In this document: in pieces, positions 48,248 through 55,395 of the stretch | Numbering within the stretch: the stretch's first letter is position 1 | Layout of the letters: every line of letters begins with the position of its first letter | Assembly (NCBI RefSeq): GCF_000020985.1 | Contig: NC_011296.1 | Location: 248,001-312,000 of the forward strand | DNA from: Thermodesulfovibrio yellowstonii DSM 11347 | GTDB taxonomy: Bacteria > Nitrospirota > Thermodesulfovibrionia > Thermodesulfovibrionales > Thermodesulfovibrionaceae | Length of the DNA: 64,000 nucleotides | Reading direction: 5' to 3' | Position numbers and translations under genes: made by a program | The notes under the pieces: generated by a model | Databases searched by the model: none | Seen by the model: only the letters and a program-made list of their open reading frames with translations | Told to the model about the DNA's origin: nothing

Positions 48248-48655
48248 ATGGCTAAGTATGTAAGGATTTATATGAGTGAAAGTGATTATGAATTGATTGA
48301 GAGAATGGCTAAGAACTCTGGTAAGGGAATAAGCACACTGGCAAGAGAGATTCTTTTAAATGGACTTAAGCAAGAACTAAGGGATACAAACCTCTTGAAC
48401 CGACTCATTCAGAAGATAGAGAACCTCTCAGACTCACAGCCACAGACCCTGCCGGTGCAGCAGTTACAGAGTGAAAGGTTAGAGGAGTTGAGAAACCTCA
48501 TTTTTGCAGTCTATTTAGTGGCACGAAATACTTTGCTCAACTCAAGCATTCCAGAGGCAACCAAGCACAGCCTGATGAACTTTTTTGAACGCCATGAGAG
48601 AGAGGTATTTGGTGGGACTCTTTATGAAATTTTTGGCTTAAAGAAATCTGAGTAA
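48248..48655 (+). CDS. Ribbon-helix-helix protein, probable relaxosome accessory factor
   Basis: 135 residues. The N-terminus KYVRIYMSESDYELIERMAKNSGKGISTLAREILLNGLKQ is an RHH-type DNA-binding domain like those of TraY, TrwA and MobC. The C-terminal half is helical with no recognised domain. Located directly beside the oriT candidate and its 11-bp repeats, and before the coupling ATPase. It most likely binds the repeats and assists the relaxase. The functional assignment is from position and fold. Confidence 0.72.
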   Translation: MAKYVRIYMSESDYELIERMAKNSGKGISTLAREILLNGLKQELRDTNLLNRLIQKIENLSDSQPQTLPVQQLQSERLEELRNLIFAVYLVARNTLLNSSIPEATKHSLMNFFERHEREVFGGTLYEIFGLKKSE

Positions 48656-48661
48656 GTGAAC

Positions 48662-48680
48662 TGCATTATATATATCAGAA
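48662..48680 (+). promoter_or_regulatory. TGCATTA motif before the 60-residue gene
   Basis: TGCATTATATATATCAGAA starts nine bases after the preceding TAA and runs into AGGGGGTG, the ribosome-binding site of the next gene. TATAG is replaced here by TATCAG, so it is the weakest copy. Confidence 0.4.
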
Positions 48681-48693
48681 AGGGGGTGATAGT

Positions 48694-48876
48694 ATGAAAG
48701 ATTTCTGGAGAAAAGAGGCAGAAAAAGTTAGGGTTCTTCTTCGTGAGAAAGGATATGACATTATTCCTGATATGCATGAGATAGTTGAAGTAGTGAAAAA
48801 GTCTGAACTCAGTTATCTTCTGGAAAATGAAAAAGTATTTCAGGACATTTTAGCCACCATGAAAGGGGGTGAGTAG
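48694..48876 (+). CDS. Hypothetical protein, 60 residues
   Basis: Small, charged and helical, without cysteine, signal or membrane segment (KDFWRKEAEKVRVLLREKG, then HEIVEVVKKSELSYLLENEK). It has a good AGGGGGTG site and overlaps the next coding region. Not recognised. Its place between the RHH protein and the coupling ATPase suggests a transfer-related role. Confidence 0.62.
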   Translation: MKDFWRKEAEKVRVLLREKGYDIIPDMHEIVEVVKKSELSYLLENEKVFQDILATMKGGE

Positions 48877-48877
48877 A

Positions 48878-49063
48878 GTGAAAAGGAACATTTCTAAACT
48901 TCAGAAGAGAATGAGGGAAATTCAGAAACAGATGAGAGAGGCAGAGAGGGCTTTTTATGCCTCTCTTGGAAAGGCACTTGAAAGCAAGCTAACCGACTCT
49001 GAGTGCACATTGAATGATATCAGGGACATGTATGAAAAAATTAAAAAAGACTTTGGGAGGTAA
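48878..49063 (+). CDS. Hypothetical coiled-coil protein, about 61 residues
   Basis: Starts at GTG 48878, with AGGGGGTGAG at proper distance; another GTG at 48869 would add three residues and overlap the previous gene. The protein is a basic-acidic helix (KRNISKLQKRMREIQKQMREAERAFY) followed by a short acidic tail, so probably a coiled coil. It ends seven bases before the coupling ATPase gene. Function unknown. Confidence 0.6.
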   Translation: MKRNISKLQKRMREIQKQMREAERAFYASLGKALESKLTDSECTLNDIRDMYEKIKKDFGR

Positions 49064-49069
49064 GACTGT

Positions 49070-50782
49070 ATGAAAGAGGGTTACAAAGAGGCAAAAACCT
49101 ATAAAGGCTTTGAAAAGTGGTTTCATGAGTTGCAGATGAGTTTTAAGATGCACGTTTACACGTTCATGATAGTGTTACTTATTCACTTGCTTATTCCTGC
49201 AGTTTATATGATTTTATTTCAGCCAAAACTGCTTGGAACAGTGATTCAGGTTTTCACTGGTTTTTATGTGCAGTTATGGCCAAAGGCATTAGAGGTTTTA
49301 TTCAAAAAAGGCTTCTGGATATTTCTTCTTGCCACTCCTGTATGGCTACTGTATCCGATATTGCTTACTAAGTTTAAGTTGAAAGCAAAGGCAATAGTAA
49401 AAGATGAACACATGAGAGGGCAGAGGATAGTTGAGCCATCTGAATTAATATCGCTTATAAGGAGAGACCATCCTCAAATCGGAATATTTCATATAGGCAG
49501 AATACCGATACCAAAGCAGTATGAGACGACACACTTCTTTGTGGTAGGTAAGAGTGGTTCAGGAAAAACCACAATGTTGAATCAGGTTATAGAAAAAATT
49601 AGACAAAAAAAGCATAAGGCAGTAATCTATGACACCAAAGGAGACTATATAGCAAAATTCTACAATCCAGAAAAAGACCTCATATTCAACCCTCTTGATA
49701 GCCGAACCCTACATTGGAACATATTTGATGAACTCTATCTTGTTAGTGACATTGAGTCTTTCGCTTATTCTCTGATTCCACCAGTACCAAGTGGGCATGA
49801 AGATGAATATTTCATAACAGGAGCAAGAGAGGTTTTTTATTCTATCCTCTATTATCTTTATGCCACCAACCAAAGAACCATGTCTGCTTTATGGCAAACA
49901 GTTTCACAGGGAGAGGCAGGAGTGATTGAAACCTTAAAGACAGCAGTGAACCACTACAAACTTGATGACTGCAAAAGAGGTTTAGGATTGCTTGAGGGAT
50001 ACGAAAAAGGAGTGAAATCAGCAAGTGATATTATTTCCACCATGAAGAAATACAGTAACTGTTTTAAGTATGTAGAACACCACCAGAGTAGTTTCAAAAT
50101 TCAGGACTGGTTAACCAAACAAGACAGTGGATTTCTTTTCTTGGTGAACTATGACAAAATCAAAAACGTGCTAAAGCCTCTTGCTTCAGTCCTTCTTGAA
50201 CAACTTGGCAATGCAGCCTTGACTTTGCCAGATGATAGAGAAAGACGATTATTCTTTGTCTTAGATGAATTTGCCTCACTTCAGAGAATGCCAAAGTTTG
50301 TAGACTTCCTTGAGAGAGGTAGAAGTAAGGGGATCTCTCTCTGGATAGCCACGCAGGATATCAACCAGATAGAGAAAGAATATGGCAACCGAACCATGAA
50401 CACAATCATAAACAACTGCACAACTACGGTAGCCTTTGCAGTGCAGGATGTAAACACAAGTGAGTATCTTTCAAAGTTTCTTGGTGATAGGGAGATTCTT
50501 GAAACTGATGAATCTCTCTCTATGGGACCAGCAGACCTCAGAGATGGATTAAGCCTTACAAGACGGAGAAAGACAGACAGGCTAATTCTTCCAAGTGAGT
50601 TTGCTTTACTTCCTGTATTTCATTTCTACATCAAGATTGGTGAGTACCCAATATCAAAAAGCCGAATAGACCTGAAAATATACCCAGATACCCAGCCAAG
50701 CTATATTCCTGATGAAAACAGGTTCAGAATAGCAACTGTATCGGAACAGTCAGAACAGGCTCAGGAGCAGGTAATCAAGTGA
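49070..50782 (+). CDS. TraD/VirD4-like type IV coupling ATPase
   Basis: Inner-membrane ATPase that presents the relaxase-DNA complex to the secretion channel. 570 residues. Two N-terminal membrane helices (about 26-50 and 82-103), Walker A VVGKSGSGKTT near 160-168, the AVIYDTKGDY motif, Walker B FFVLDEFASLQRM near 396, and ISLWIATQDINQIEKEYG, all standard for the TraD/TraG family. The C-terminal tail is Gln/Glu-rich and short. Despite its presence no channel ATPase (VirB4/TraC) is found in the element. Confidence 0.93.
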   Translation: MKEGYKEAKTYKGFEKWFHELQMSFKMHVYTFMIVLLIHLLIPAVYMILFQPKLLGTVIQVFTGFYVQLWPKALEVLFKKGFWIFLLATPVWLLYPILLTKFKLKAKAIVKDEHMRGQRIVEPSELISLIRRDHPQIGIFHIGRIPIPKQYETTHFFVVGKSGSGKTTMLNQVIEKIRQKKHKAVIYDTKGDYIAKFYNPEKDLIFNPLDSRTLHWNIFDELYLVSDIESFAYSLIPPVPSGHEDEYFITGAREVFYSILYYLYATNQRTMSALWQTVSQGEAGVIETLKTAVNHYKLDDCKRGLGLLEGYEKGVKSASDIISTMKKYSNCFKYVEHHQSSFKIQDWLTKQDSGFLFLVNYDKIKNVLKPLASVLLEQLGNAALTLPDDRERRLFFVLDEFASLQRMPKFVDFLERGRSKGISLWIATQDINQIEKEYGNRTMNTIINNCTTTVAFAVQDVNTSEYLSKFLGDREILETDESLSMGPADLRDGLSLTRRRKTDRLILPSEFALLPVFHFYIKIGEYPISKSRIDLKIYPDTQPSYIPDENRFRIATVSEQSEQAQEQVIK

Positions 50783-50790
50783 TTGGTGAC

Positions 50791-50827
50791 TGCATTAATT
50801 ATAGTAGAGGGACTCATCCTGAGTCCC
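50791..50827 (+). promoter_or_regulatory. TGCATTA...TATAG motif with 5' hairpin
   Basis: TGCATTAATTATAGTAGAGG (50791-50810) contains TATAGT as a possible -10 box but no -35 box. It runs directly into hairpin GGGACTCA-TCC-TGAGTCCC (50809-50827), then AAGGAGGTAAAAA and the next ATG. Confidence 0.6.
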
Positions 50828-50851
50828 TAATCCCTCTTAAGGAGGTAAAAA

Positions 50852-51208
50852 ATGATACCTACAAAAGAGCAACTTGCAGCCAGACTGGTGGCACTTGCTT
50901 TGACAGGACTTGCAGCTGGATATGGAGTTAGTGAACTTGACAAGCTTGCAGAGTCAAAACACATGCAAGAAGTGACCAAGCAGGCAGTAGAGATACTCAA
51001 ACAGCCAGAGAAAGCTTTTCAGAGCCAACAGGCACAAAGACAGGTAGACACAACAAAACTAATTGACTTCACAAAGCCATTCCAGTATGAGTTGCCTAAA
51101 CCTCTTGTGATGGAAGATTTATGCCAGTATTACCCCGCCATGCAACAGTGTAAAGACAAAGCAATAGCAAAGAAAGGAGAGGAGAAAGATGAAAAAGCAG
51201 AAAACTAA
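50852..51208 (+). CDS. Hypothetical protein, 118 residues
   Basis: Begins IPTKEQLAARLVALALTGLAAGYGVSELDKLAESK, where LVALALTGLAAGYGV is a short hydrophobic stretch that could be a membrane anchor. The rest is Gln/Lys-rich and ends with two cysteines (CQYYPAMQQC) and a charged tail. Heads a run of overlapping small genes. I do not recognise it; an envelope-associated role in transfer is possible. Confidence 0.62.
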   Translation: MIPTKEQLAARLVALALTGLAAGYGVSELDKLAESKHMQEVTKQAVEILKQPEKAFQSQQAQRQVDTTKLIDFTKPFQYELPKPLVMEDLCQYYPAMQQCKDKAIAKKGEEKDEKAEN

Positions 51209-51467
51209 ACCACATTTCTTTGGTCTGCGTGCAGATGATTACGAAAGGCTTCTTGAGCTTGGAATGACTCATGCAGCTTTGAATGTACTTAGACACAATC
51301 CAGCAAGGTTTTTTAGTGAGTTTTCAAGATACACAAAGAACGTAGCAGACGAATTTAAGTCAGAGATATACATGCTCTGCTTTCAAATAGCCACTCAGCC
51401 AAACAGAGCAAGAATTGAAAGCATTATATATAACAGAAAAACTAAGAGAAAGGAGGTAGTAGCATGA
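51189..51467 (+). CDS. Hypothetical protein, 92 residues
   Basis: Basic protein with helical pattern (KPHFFGLRADDYERLLELGMTHAALNVLRHNPARFFSEFSRYTKNV). It overlaps the previous gene by 20 bases and the next by four, so it is translationally coupled. No signal, membrane segment or known motif. Possibly cytoplasmic and nucleic-acid- or protein-binding, which is a guess from composition. Confidence 0.6.
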   Translation: MKKQKTKPHFFGLRADDYERLLELGMTHAALNVLRHNPARFFSEFSRYTKNVADEFKSEIYMLCFQIATQPNRARIESIIYNRKTKRKEVVA

Positions 51468-51781
51468 CAAATCTTTTCAAGATAGCAATCATTGCAGCTC
51501 CATTGGCAGGGCTGATTTTTTACTATGTAGTCATGCAACAAAGCAAGCTTGACACAGAAATTGAAAAAGAGAGTTTGAAATTTGAACAGGAATGGAATGA
51601 ATTTAAAGCAGAAAGTCCTTTTACTACCAATAGGCAGAAATATGAGGAACGTGCAAAAGTGGCAGAGCAGAAACAGAAAGAGCTTGAAGAGAAGAAAAAG
51701 CAGAAAGAGCAGAAAATTGAGAAGTTTGAGCAGAATTTTGAGAAAGCATTGGAAGAGGCAGGAAAGGAGGTGAGACAGTGA
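51464..51781 (+). CDS. Hypothetical membrane-anchored coiled-coil protein
   Basis: 105 residues. One N-terminal membrane helix (IAIIAAPLAGLIFYYVV, about 8-24) followed by a long Glu/Lys/Gln coiled coil (about 55-100). Such a topology suits a periplasmic or cytoplasmic stalk. Overlaps both neighbours by four bases. Not assigned to a family. Confidence 0.63.
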   Translation: MTNLFKIAIIAAPLAGLIFYYVVMQQSKLDTEIEKESLKFEQEWNEFKAESPFTTNRQKYEERAKVAEQKQKELEEKKKQKEQKIEKFEQNFEKALEEAGKEVRQ

Positions 51782-51984
51782 AAGTTTACGACCTTTTAGC
51801 AAAAGTTGACAGCACAGTAACTGAAAATGGAGAAAAGGCAAAATGGGCAAGAATTGGAGTTCTACTGGAAAAGGAAAAGGGATTCTCTATAAAACTTGAT
51901 TTTATTCCTGTAAGCACAACATGGGATGGCTGGTTAACTGTAAAAGAGAGAAAAGAAAAGGAACAGACTGAAGAACCTTTCTAA
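51778..51984 (+). CDS. Hypothetical protein, 68 residues
   Basis: Starts at GTG, overlapping the coiled-coil gene. Beta-rich pattern: KWARIGVLLEKEKGFSIKLDFIPVSTTWDGWLTVKERKEKE. This resembles small single-domain proteins of plasmid operons in which a similar ARIGVxFxNKDGSxxIxLDxxP pattern occurs, of unknown function. It ends the transcript that starts at 50791. Confidence 0.6.
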   Translation: MKVYDLLAKVDSTVTENGEKAKWARIGVLLEKEKGFSIKLDFIPVSTTWDGWLTVKERKEKEQTEEPF

Positions 51985-51986
51985 GT

Positions 51987-52025
51987 TGCATTAATAATAG
52001 TAAAGGGACTGCATATAGCAGTCCC
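51987..52025 (+). promoter_or_regulatory. TGCATTA motif with 5' hairpin
   Basis: TGCATTAATAATAGTAAAGG (51987-52006) is followed by hairpin GGGACTGC-ATATA-GCAGTCCC (52005-52025) and AAAGGAGGTAAAAA before the next ATG. The stem base GGGACT/AGTCCC is shared with the copy at 50809, while the two upper base pairs differ but still pair. Confidence 0.6.
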
Positions 52026-52048
52026 AAAACCAACAAAGGAGGTAAAAA

Positions 52049-52216
52049 ATGATTGAAGTAATTGCAAATCTAATTAACCAAATCGTGGATTTCTTTGTCA
52101 AGCTCTTCTACATTTGTCTTCTGATTGCAATCTTTGGGCTTGGATTTCTAAATTGGCTTGGAATGGAAGTAGAGAAACAAAGAAGAATGAGAGAGGGAAA
52201 GGAGGGCAGGCAATGA
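52049..52216 (+). CDS. Small single-pass membrane protein, 55 residues
   Basis: Translated as IEVIANLINQIVDFFVKLFYICLLIAIFGLGFLNWLGM plus a basic tail EKQRRMREGKEG. One strong membrane helix (about 17-38), probably N-out/C-in by the positive-inside rule. AAAGGAGGT lies five bases before the ATG. Stop overlaps the next ATG (ATGA). Not recognised. Confidence 0.65.
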   Translation: MIEVIANLINQIVDFFVKLFYICLLIAIFGLGFLNWLGMEVEKQRRMREGKEGRQ

Positions 52217-52398
52217 AAGAGTATATCTATTACCTTGTCTTTCGTTCAAGTTTGCCAACAGAAGAATGCAGGGAGTTCTCTTTCAAAAAATACTGTGACC
52301 TTGTAGGACTTGACTATGAAAAAGCTCTATTTAAAGCTAAAAGACAGTTTGGGGTTACATTCACATTCACAGTGCTTTTTGCACTGGTAATCTTTTAG
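52213..52398 (+). CDS. Small protein with C-terminal membrane helix, 61 residues
   Basis: Starts at the ATG overlapping the previous stop, after GGAGGGCAGG. The N-terminal part (KEYIYYLVFRSSLPTEECREFSFKKYCDLVGLDYEKALFKAKR) is soluble, with two cysteines. FTFTVLFALVIF at the very end is a short tail anchor. Not recognised. Confidence 0.58.
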   Translation: MKEYIYYLVFRSSLPTEECREFSFKKYCDLVGLDYEKALFKAKRQFGVTFTFTVLFALVIF

Positions 52399-52414
52399 GA
52401 AAGGAGGTGAAATA

Positions 52415-52711
52415 GTGAGAACTGTTGCTATTGTTTTAGTATTAGTAGTGGGTCTTGCAGGAGTTGTTTTTGCAGAACCGCCGGCTGAGAAAAATGCAGT
52501 TGAATACGTTTGCACAGTATGCTACAATTCACTCCAAAAAACACCATGTGAAACTTTAATCTCCGATACTTTAGAGGGAGTACAGCAAATGATAATATCA
52601 ACAGCAGAGGAAAAGCAGGGAGTGGACAGAGTGATAGTTGAGTGCAGTTTTCCACAGTGCACAAAAAAGGGCTATACAGGCTACAAGGCAGTTATTGATA
52701 TGAAAAAATAA
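52415..52711 (+). CDS. Exported cysteine-containing small protein
   Basis: 98 residues from GTG after an AAAGGAGGTG site. The signal peptide TVAIVLVLVVGLAGVVFAEPP should be cut after residue 19 or 20 (FA-EP). The mature part has five cysteines, including CTVCYNSLQKTPC and CSFPQC, so disulfides in the periplasm are likely. No known family. Followed by a terminator-like hairpin. Confidence 0.68.
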   Translation: MRTVAIVLVLVVGLAGVVFAEPPAEKNAVEYVCTVCYNSLQKTPCETLISDTLEGVQQMIISTAEEKQGVDRVIVECSFPQCTKKGYTGYKAVIDMKK

Positions 52712-52716
52712 CCCAA

Positions 52717-52738
52717 AGGCAGGCCTTAGAGCCTGCCT
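52717..52738 (+). terminator. Hairpin between the two exported-protein genes
   Basis: AGGCAGGC-CTTAGA-GCCTGCCT, eight perfect pairs, then GATTTAAAAA. The short T run makes it a weak terminator or attenuator that would lower expression of the next gene. Confidence 0.5.
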
Positions 52739-52769
52739 GATTTAAAAATTCAAAAAAGGAGGTAAAAAG

Positions 52770-54029
52770 ATGAAAAAAATATTGGCAACAATTATGAGTT
52801 TGATTTTCCTTTTGCCAATTCCTATTTGTGCAGAACAACCACAAGATCAGGTACAACAAAAGTATACTCTTACGAGACTCCTTTTACCCAACTTTGTATA
52901 CCCAAACTGTCACCTCTTCAAGCCAGCCGATACAGTTATATTTTACTTAGACGAAAGGTTTTACAACAGTGTTGGTTCAAATGTTGCACCTACAAGCTGC
53001 AAGGGTGGCAGTGTATGCTGGAGTTGGAAAGTGCTACATGGAGAAGACCCTTCTAATATTCAAATCTACAGTTCTGAGTTACCCTTGAAAATCACAAACC
53101 TCAAAAAACTTTCAGAAAGCATTTCAAGCACAATCAAGGAAAGTCAATCTCTTCGAAAATCAAGCAACAGCCTTGTCAGTGCAGCTCAGGAATTCCTGAA
53201 TTCATCCTTTGGAGTAGGAAAGGAGAGAGGCATCTCAAAAGAACGTAGTATGACCCAGTCAGAATCCCGAGAGCGAGGCACAGAGTTGAACGTAACCCCT
53301 CAGTTTCATGTATTCCTTGCCAGGGGTCTCATGGGACCTTTTTGGGCTTCATATCCTTTTTGTATAGCTTCTGCAGTTGACTTGTTTTTTAAGGCTTATT
53401 ACAGTGATAGAAGCGATGATCTTATTCATGCTTTTACTATCTATAAAAGTATCAAACCAGAAGACATTGATTTTTCAAGCTCTAACGACATGCTAAATAG
53501 AGCCAAATTCCTTTACACCCTTGTGGAGCAAGCAGCATATAACCAATTGGCGAAAGACGCAGCATGGGCTCAGGCAGTGCTCTTCAGTGAGTTATTGACG
53601 AATTGGAAAGAATTTGAGGAAGTCAAGCATTTTGTAGACAGCGAGATTCAGAAAGTCTATCCTAAGTATCAAACCCTGACCTCAAAAACCACTGCAGAGA
53701 TAGCTCAACAAGACAAAAATCTTGCAGCGATAAAATATAATACAGACAAAAACTTGAAAGTGGACGATAAGCAGATAAAGCAAAAACAGAATGAAATCCG
53801 TGACGAATACCTGAAAGCCTCAATAGTAGCCACAACCAACAAAGCTACAGATAAAGAAAACCAGGAGCTTGAACAAGCTCTTGCCAAAAAAGACTCTCTT
53901 GTCACGAAAAAGTTTGTTCAGTCTACCACCACTACTGGCTCAAAGTGGCTCTTTTTTACACTGGCAGGAGTTGTTGTTGTAGGTATAGTGGGAATTGTTT
54001 TTGTAAAGCTCAGAAAAAAAAGGAGGTAA
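52770..54029 (+). CDS. Hypothetical exported protein with C-terminal membrane anchor
   Basis: 419 residues. Signal peptide 1-21 (ILATIMSLIFLLPIPICA), a soluble periplasmic region with CKGGSVCWSWK, a Ser/Glu/Arg-rich linker near 150-170 (ISKERSMTQSESRERGTELN), a helical part, a coiled coil, and one C-terminal membrane helix (WLFFTLAGVVVVGIVGIVFV) with a basic end. The topology is periplasmic body, cytoplasmic KLRKKRR tail. Not recognised. It pairs with the next exported protein four bases away and may belong to an envelope complex. Confidence 0.68.
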   Translation: MKKILATIMSLIFLLPIPICAEQPQDQVQQKYTLTRLLLPNFVYPNCHLFKPADTVIFYLDERFYNSVGSNVAPTSCKGGSVCWSWKVLHGEDPSNIQIYSSELPLKITNLKKLSESISSTIKESQSLRKSSNSLVSAAQEFLNSSFGVGKERGISKERSMTQSESRERGTELNVTPQFHVFLARGLMGPFWASYPFCIASAVDLFFKAYYSDRSDDLIHAFTIYKSIKPEDIDFSSSNDMLNRAKFLYTLVEQAAYNQLAKDAAWAQAVLFSELLTNWKEFEEVKHFVDSEIQKVYPKYQTLTSKTTAEIAQQDKNLAAIKYNTDKNLKVDDKQIKQKQNEIRDEYLKASIVATTNKATDKENQELEQALAKKDSLVTKKFVQSTTTTGSKWLFFTLAGVVVVGIVGIVFVKLRKKRR

Positions 54030-54033
54030 GACA

Positions 54034-54984
54034 ATGAAAAAGTTTATTATCTTTTTGTTTATGTTTATTATGTTATTAATAACTGTTTCAAATTCTGAGG
54101 CAGTTGTCTTATTCTGCGATACTGAAAAAGTTGATTGCAGAACAGTCGCTGCCTTTCTAACATTAAAAGAAGAACCAGAGAAAGAAAAAACGTTGCTTCA
54201 AAGTTTAGCTTCACCAGAAAATCAGGTTGATGTAAAAATTTCTGAAAAATTTCAAGGATATATTTTGCCCACATTGGTCCTGGTGAAACCAAAACATATA
54301 CTATATCAAACTGAACCTGTTTTGTGGAAAGCAACATTGGATTTAAAAACAGTTTTAGTAACGCTTAACAGTGGTTTTGTTGACCTTGAGTATAAATATA
54401 ACAAAATATATGATCCACCAACTCTTGTTTCAGCACAAACTCCTGTTTTTGAATTGAAGAAAAAAATACTGGAAAGTTTTACAAAGCAAAAATATTTAAA
54501 CTCAAAAGATATTACTGCTTCAGGGTCGGAATCGCAGCAACAACAAAATGATATAGCAGTGAATACTTTTATTCAGCTGATTAGGGATATAACAAAAAAA
54601 TATATCATTAACGACCCCAACATTTTAGTTTTTTTGACGAAATCGGTTTCCAATAATCCAACATTTTTTCAAAAAATTAGAGAAGAAAAAATTGAGGAAA
54701 TTGAGAGGGATGCAAAATATGGTAAAGGGATGCTTCAACTTTTTGCACTAAAAAACGGCATTCCTGTTGTTTTAGACAAAATCCATGATAACAGTAAAAG
54801 TAATTATGATTTCAAAAAAGACCTTTTTCTGTATTTGTTTGCTTCTTCTGGTGGAGTTTACTTTGCAAAAGACTCATATTTGCAAGACCATCCTGTTTTA
54901 AATGCATTGGCAGTGGAAATCTTAATGATACATTATTATGACTACGATTTGAACAAATTTATTAAAAAACTAAAAAATCAATAA
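54034..54984 (+). CDS. Hypothetical exported protein, 316 residues
   Basis: Signal peptide 1-23 (FIIFLFMFIMLLITVSNSEA) then a soluble region beginning VVLFCDTEKVDCRTVAAFLTL with an early cysteine pair. The rest is helical and Lys-rich; no membrane anchor, catalytic motif or repeat is visible. AAAGGAGG site. Last gene of the exported-protein set. Not recognised. Confidence 0.66.
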   Translation: MKKFIIFLFMFIMLLITVSNSEAVVLFCDTEKVDCRTVAAFLTLKEEPEKEKTLLQSLASPENQVDVKISEKFQGYILPTLVLVKPKHILYQTEPVLWKATLDLKTVLVTLNSGFVDLEYKYNKIYDPPTLVSAQTPVFELKKKILESFTKQKYLNSKDITASGSESQQQQNDIAVNTFIQLIRDITKKYIINDPNILVFLTKSVSNNPTFFQKIREEKIEEIERDAKYGKGMLQLFALKNGIPVVLDKIHDNSKSNYDFKKDLFLYLFASSGGVYFAKDSYLQDHPVLNALAVEILMIHYYDYDLNKFIKKLKNQ

Positions 54985-54990
54985 CCCCCG

Positions 54991-55014
54991 CCCAGGGCCA
55001 CCCCCCTGGGTGGC
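54991..55014 (+). terminator. GC-rich hairpin after the exported-protein operon
   Basis: CCCAGGG (54991-54997) can pair with CCCTGGG (55004-55010); alternatively GCCACCC (54997-55003) pairs with GGGTGGC (55008-55014). No T run follows, so termination would need another factor. Confidence 0.4.
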
Positions 55015-55099
55015 TTCGTAGAATCGATTTAGAGACGATTTTTTGCCTTGACCCATAGTTAGTTAGGTATACCCCTGCAAACGGAAGCAAACCACCCAA

Positions 55100-55221
55100 C
55101 CACCGACCGCTCGCTAAAGCAGTGCCAATATGTTAGTTTCATACCAGACAACCGATTGATTTAGCCTCGATGGTGCTCTCCGCTCGCTTGCCGAGATACC
55201 TTGAACTCTCACCATCGGTGG
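55100..55221. repeat. 104-bp repeated intergenic element, copy 2
   Basis: Core 55106-55209, 98 of 104 identical to copy 1 and in the same orientation. Its closing stem is different in sequence: CCACCGA (55100-55106) with TCGGTGG (55215-55221). The internal GCTAAA/TTTAGC pairing is kept, whereas the terminal TGCCGAGA hairpin is only partly kept. Confidence 0.75.
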
Positions 55222-55338
55222 CTCTCACTACCCTAAAACACTATTTTTAGGTAGTTATCCCTCTAAAAACACCTCTTTTGACCCTTTTTTTGAGACCTTA
55301 AAGAGAACATACATACCTAAAAATGTATTCTGAGAAAG

Positions 55339-55369
55339 TGCATTAAATATATATAGAGTGCATGGCACT
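55339..55369 (+). promoter_or_regulatory. TGCATTA...TATAG motif with 5' hairpin before the recombinase gene
   Basis: TGCATTAAATATATATAGAG (55339-55358) is followed at once by AGTGC-ATG-GCACT. The recombinase ATG lies 27 bases further, with CAGGAGG. Confidence 0.5.
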
Positions 55370-55395
55370 TTAAAAAACTTTTCAGGAGGTGGTTT

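Larger units (their letters stand above)
54985..55395. other. Gene-free region with terminator, repeat copy 2 and promoter motif
   Basis: 411 bases. A GC-rich hairpin follows the exported-protein gene, then the second copy of the 104-bp element, an AT-rich stretch and a TGCATTA motif with hairpin before the recombinase gene. No reading frame of note. Confidence 0.6.

Noticed and set aside
47742-55221. The 104-bp repeats considered as group II intron ends or a known ribozyme.
   Set aside because: No reverse transcriptase, no domain V-like stem and no hammerhead or twister core could be found.
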